From positions 1-5,626 of the forward strand of contig JAJQIP010000022.1 in NCBI GenBank assembly GCA_021199145.1: a stretch of 5,626 nucleotides of DNA, given 5' to 3'. Origin of the DNA: Porphyromonadaceae bacterium. Its GTDB lineage: Bacteria > Bacteroidota > Bacteroidia > Bacteroidales > UBA11471. Position 1 is the first letter of the stretch. Every line of letters begins with the position of its first letter. Position numbers and translations under genes: made by a program. Positions 4,590 to 5,626 of this stretch are shown piece after piece. The notes beneath the pieces are model-generated. The model did no database searches. It was not told where the DNA came from and saw only the letters and a list, made by a program, of their open reading frames with translations.

Positions 4590-5626
4590 ATGAATGCCCA
4601 AAAAGTATTAAGCGACTTAAAAAGACGTTTCCCCAACGAGCCGGAATATCACCAGGCCGTTGCCGAAGTATTAGGAACTATCGAGGAAGCCTACAATGAG
4701 CACCCCGAGTTCGACCGTTACAACCTCATCGAGAGGCTTTGCATTCCCGACCGTGTTTTTTCTTTCCGTGTAACATGGGTCGACGATAAAGGTCAAGTAC
4801 AAACCAATATGGGATACCGCATTCAACACAACAATGCCATTGGCCCGTATAAAGGAGGTATCCGTTTCCACTCGTCGGTAAACCTTTCTATCTTGAAGTT
4901 CCTTGCTTTTGAACAGACTTTCAAGAACTCACTGACAACACTTCCCATGGGAGGTGCAAAAGGGGGTTCCGACTTCAGCCCACGGGGAAAATCCGACGCT
5001 GAAATTATGCGTTTCTGCCAAGCGTTTGTCACGGAATTATGGCGCTATATAGGTCCTGAAACCGATGTTCCTGCCGGAGATATAGGAGTCGGAGGCCGTG
5101 AAATAGGCTACCTGTTTGGGATGTACAAGAAATTGGCTCGTGAACATACGGGTACTTTTACGGGGAAAGGTCTTGAATATGGCGGTTCGCTTATTCGTCC
5201 TGAAGCTACGGGTTACGGAAATGTCTACTTCCTACTTGAAATGTTGAAGACTCGCAACATTGATATAAAAGGGAAAGTGGTAGCCGTTTCAGGGGCCGGC
5301 AACGTAGCCCAATATACAGTGAAAAAGCTCATCAGTTTGGGGACCAAAGTTATCACCATGTCCGATAGCGACGGATATATCTACGATCCCGATGGAATTG
5401 ACGCTGAAAAGCTAGACTATATTTTCGAATTGAAAAACATCTATCGAGGCCGTATTCGTGAATACGCTGAGAAATATGGATGCAAATATGTCGAAGGCGC
5501 ACGTCCTTGGAATGAAAAATGTGATATCGCCATGCCGTCGGCAACCCAAAATGAAATTGACGGTGATGACGCCCGTGCACTCTTGGCCAATGGTTGCTTT
5601 GCCGTATCGGAAGGCGCCAATATGCC
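4590..5626 (+). CDS. gdhA: Glutamate dehydrogenase (hexameric type), 3' end beyond the window
   Basis: The enzyme interconverts 2-oxoglutarate plus ammonium and L-glutamate with NAD(P)(H) in the cytoplasm, the main ammonium-assimilation step in many Bacteroidales. 345 codons of an expected 445 or so are present, and the frame stays open to the window edge. The N-terminus MNAQKVLSDLKRRFPNEPEY is typical of this family and supports the start at 4590. Substrate-domain residues are intact: Lys88 in GPYKGGIRFH, Gln109 and Lys112 in FEQTFK, catalytic Lys124 in PMGGAKGG, and Asp164 in PAGDIGVGGREIGYLFG. Each is offset by one from the Clostridium symbiosum enzyme. The Rossmann fold shows GAGNVA at 235-240, and the second beta strand ends in SDSDG at 258-262. 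The C-terminal part closing the active site, including the substrate-binding Ser near residue 380, is not in the window. The gene has its own promoter at 4475-4505 and is cut off from the upstream genes by a terminator. It appears intact as far as it can be read. Confidence 0.97.
   Translation, partial: MNAQKVLSDLKRRFPNEPEYHQAVAEVLGTIEEAYNEHPEFDRYNLIERLCIPDRVFSFRVTWVDDKGQVQTNMGYRIQHNNAIGPYKGGIRFHSSVNLSILKFLAFEQTFKNSLTTLPMGGAKGGSDFSPRGKSDAEIMRFCQAFVTELWRYIGPETDVPAGDIGVGGREIGYLFGMYKKLAREHTGTFTGKGLEYGGSLIRPEATGYGNVYFLLEMLKTRNIDIKGKVVAVSGAGNVAQYTVKKLISLGTKVITMSDSDGYIYDPDGIDAEKLDYIFELKNIYRGRIREYAEKYGCKYVEGARPWNEKCDIAMPSATQNEIDGDDARALLANGCFAVSEGANM

Overview
The window looks like chromosomal DNA from a gut-type Bacteroidales bacterium (Bacteroides, Parabacteroides or Barnesiella-like; the genus is inferred). 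Three things point there. Two of the three lipoprotein signal peptides carry acidic residues just after the lipid-bearing cysteine, the surface-export pattern of Bacteroidetes. Several genes lack a Shine-Dalgarno sequence. The promoter before the last gene matches the Bacteroides TTTG / TAnnTTTG consensus with a 19-base spacer. All genes lie on the + strand.

Bases 1-2113 hold three tightly packed genes (gaps of 9 and 15 bases) that are probably one operon. They encode an outer-membrane beta-barrel protein whose 5' end lies outside the window, a small lipoprotein with no export signal, and a 273-residue lipoprotein predicted to reach the cell surface. They read as an envelope or surface assembly, but no specific function can be assigned.

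Bases 2114-2270 are a spacer with a perfect 20-base palindrome. Next comes a large lipoprotein gene (2271-3998) joining a Fibrobacter succinogenes major paralogous (Fib_succ_major) domain to a von Willebrand factor A (vWA) domain with an intact MIDAS metal site. Base composition drops sharply at the domain junction near base 2930, suggesting a mosaic gene. It ends at a clear intrinsic terminator (4019-4051).

Bases 3999-4589 are AT-rich and contain no convincing gene. They hold the terminator, an 18-bp near-perfect hairpin (4122-4160), an imperfect A/T-rich inverted repeat (4418-4467) and a promoter (4475-4505). That promoter drives a hexameric-type glutamate dehydrogenase gene (4590 to the window end, 3' truncated), which links ammonium assimilation and 2-oxoglutarate. 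This housekeeping gene is transcriptionally separate from the surface-protein cluster.

I found no CRISPR array, transposase, tRNA or rRNA, and no complete novel defence or mobile system. The most unusual items are the mosaic lectin-like/vWA surface lipoprotein and the strong unexplained palindromes on either side of it.
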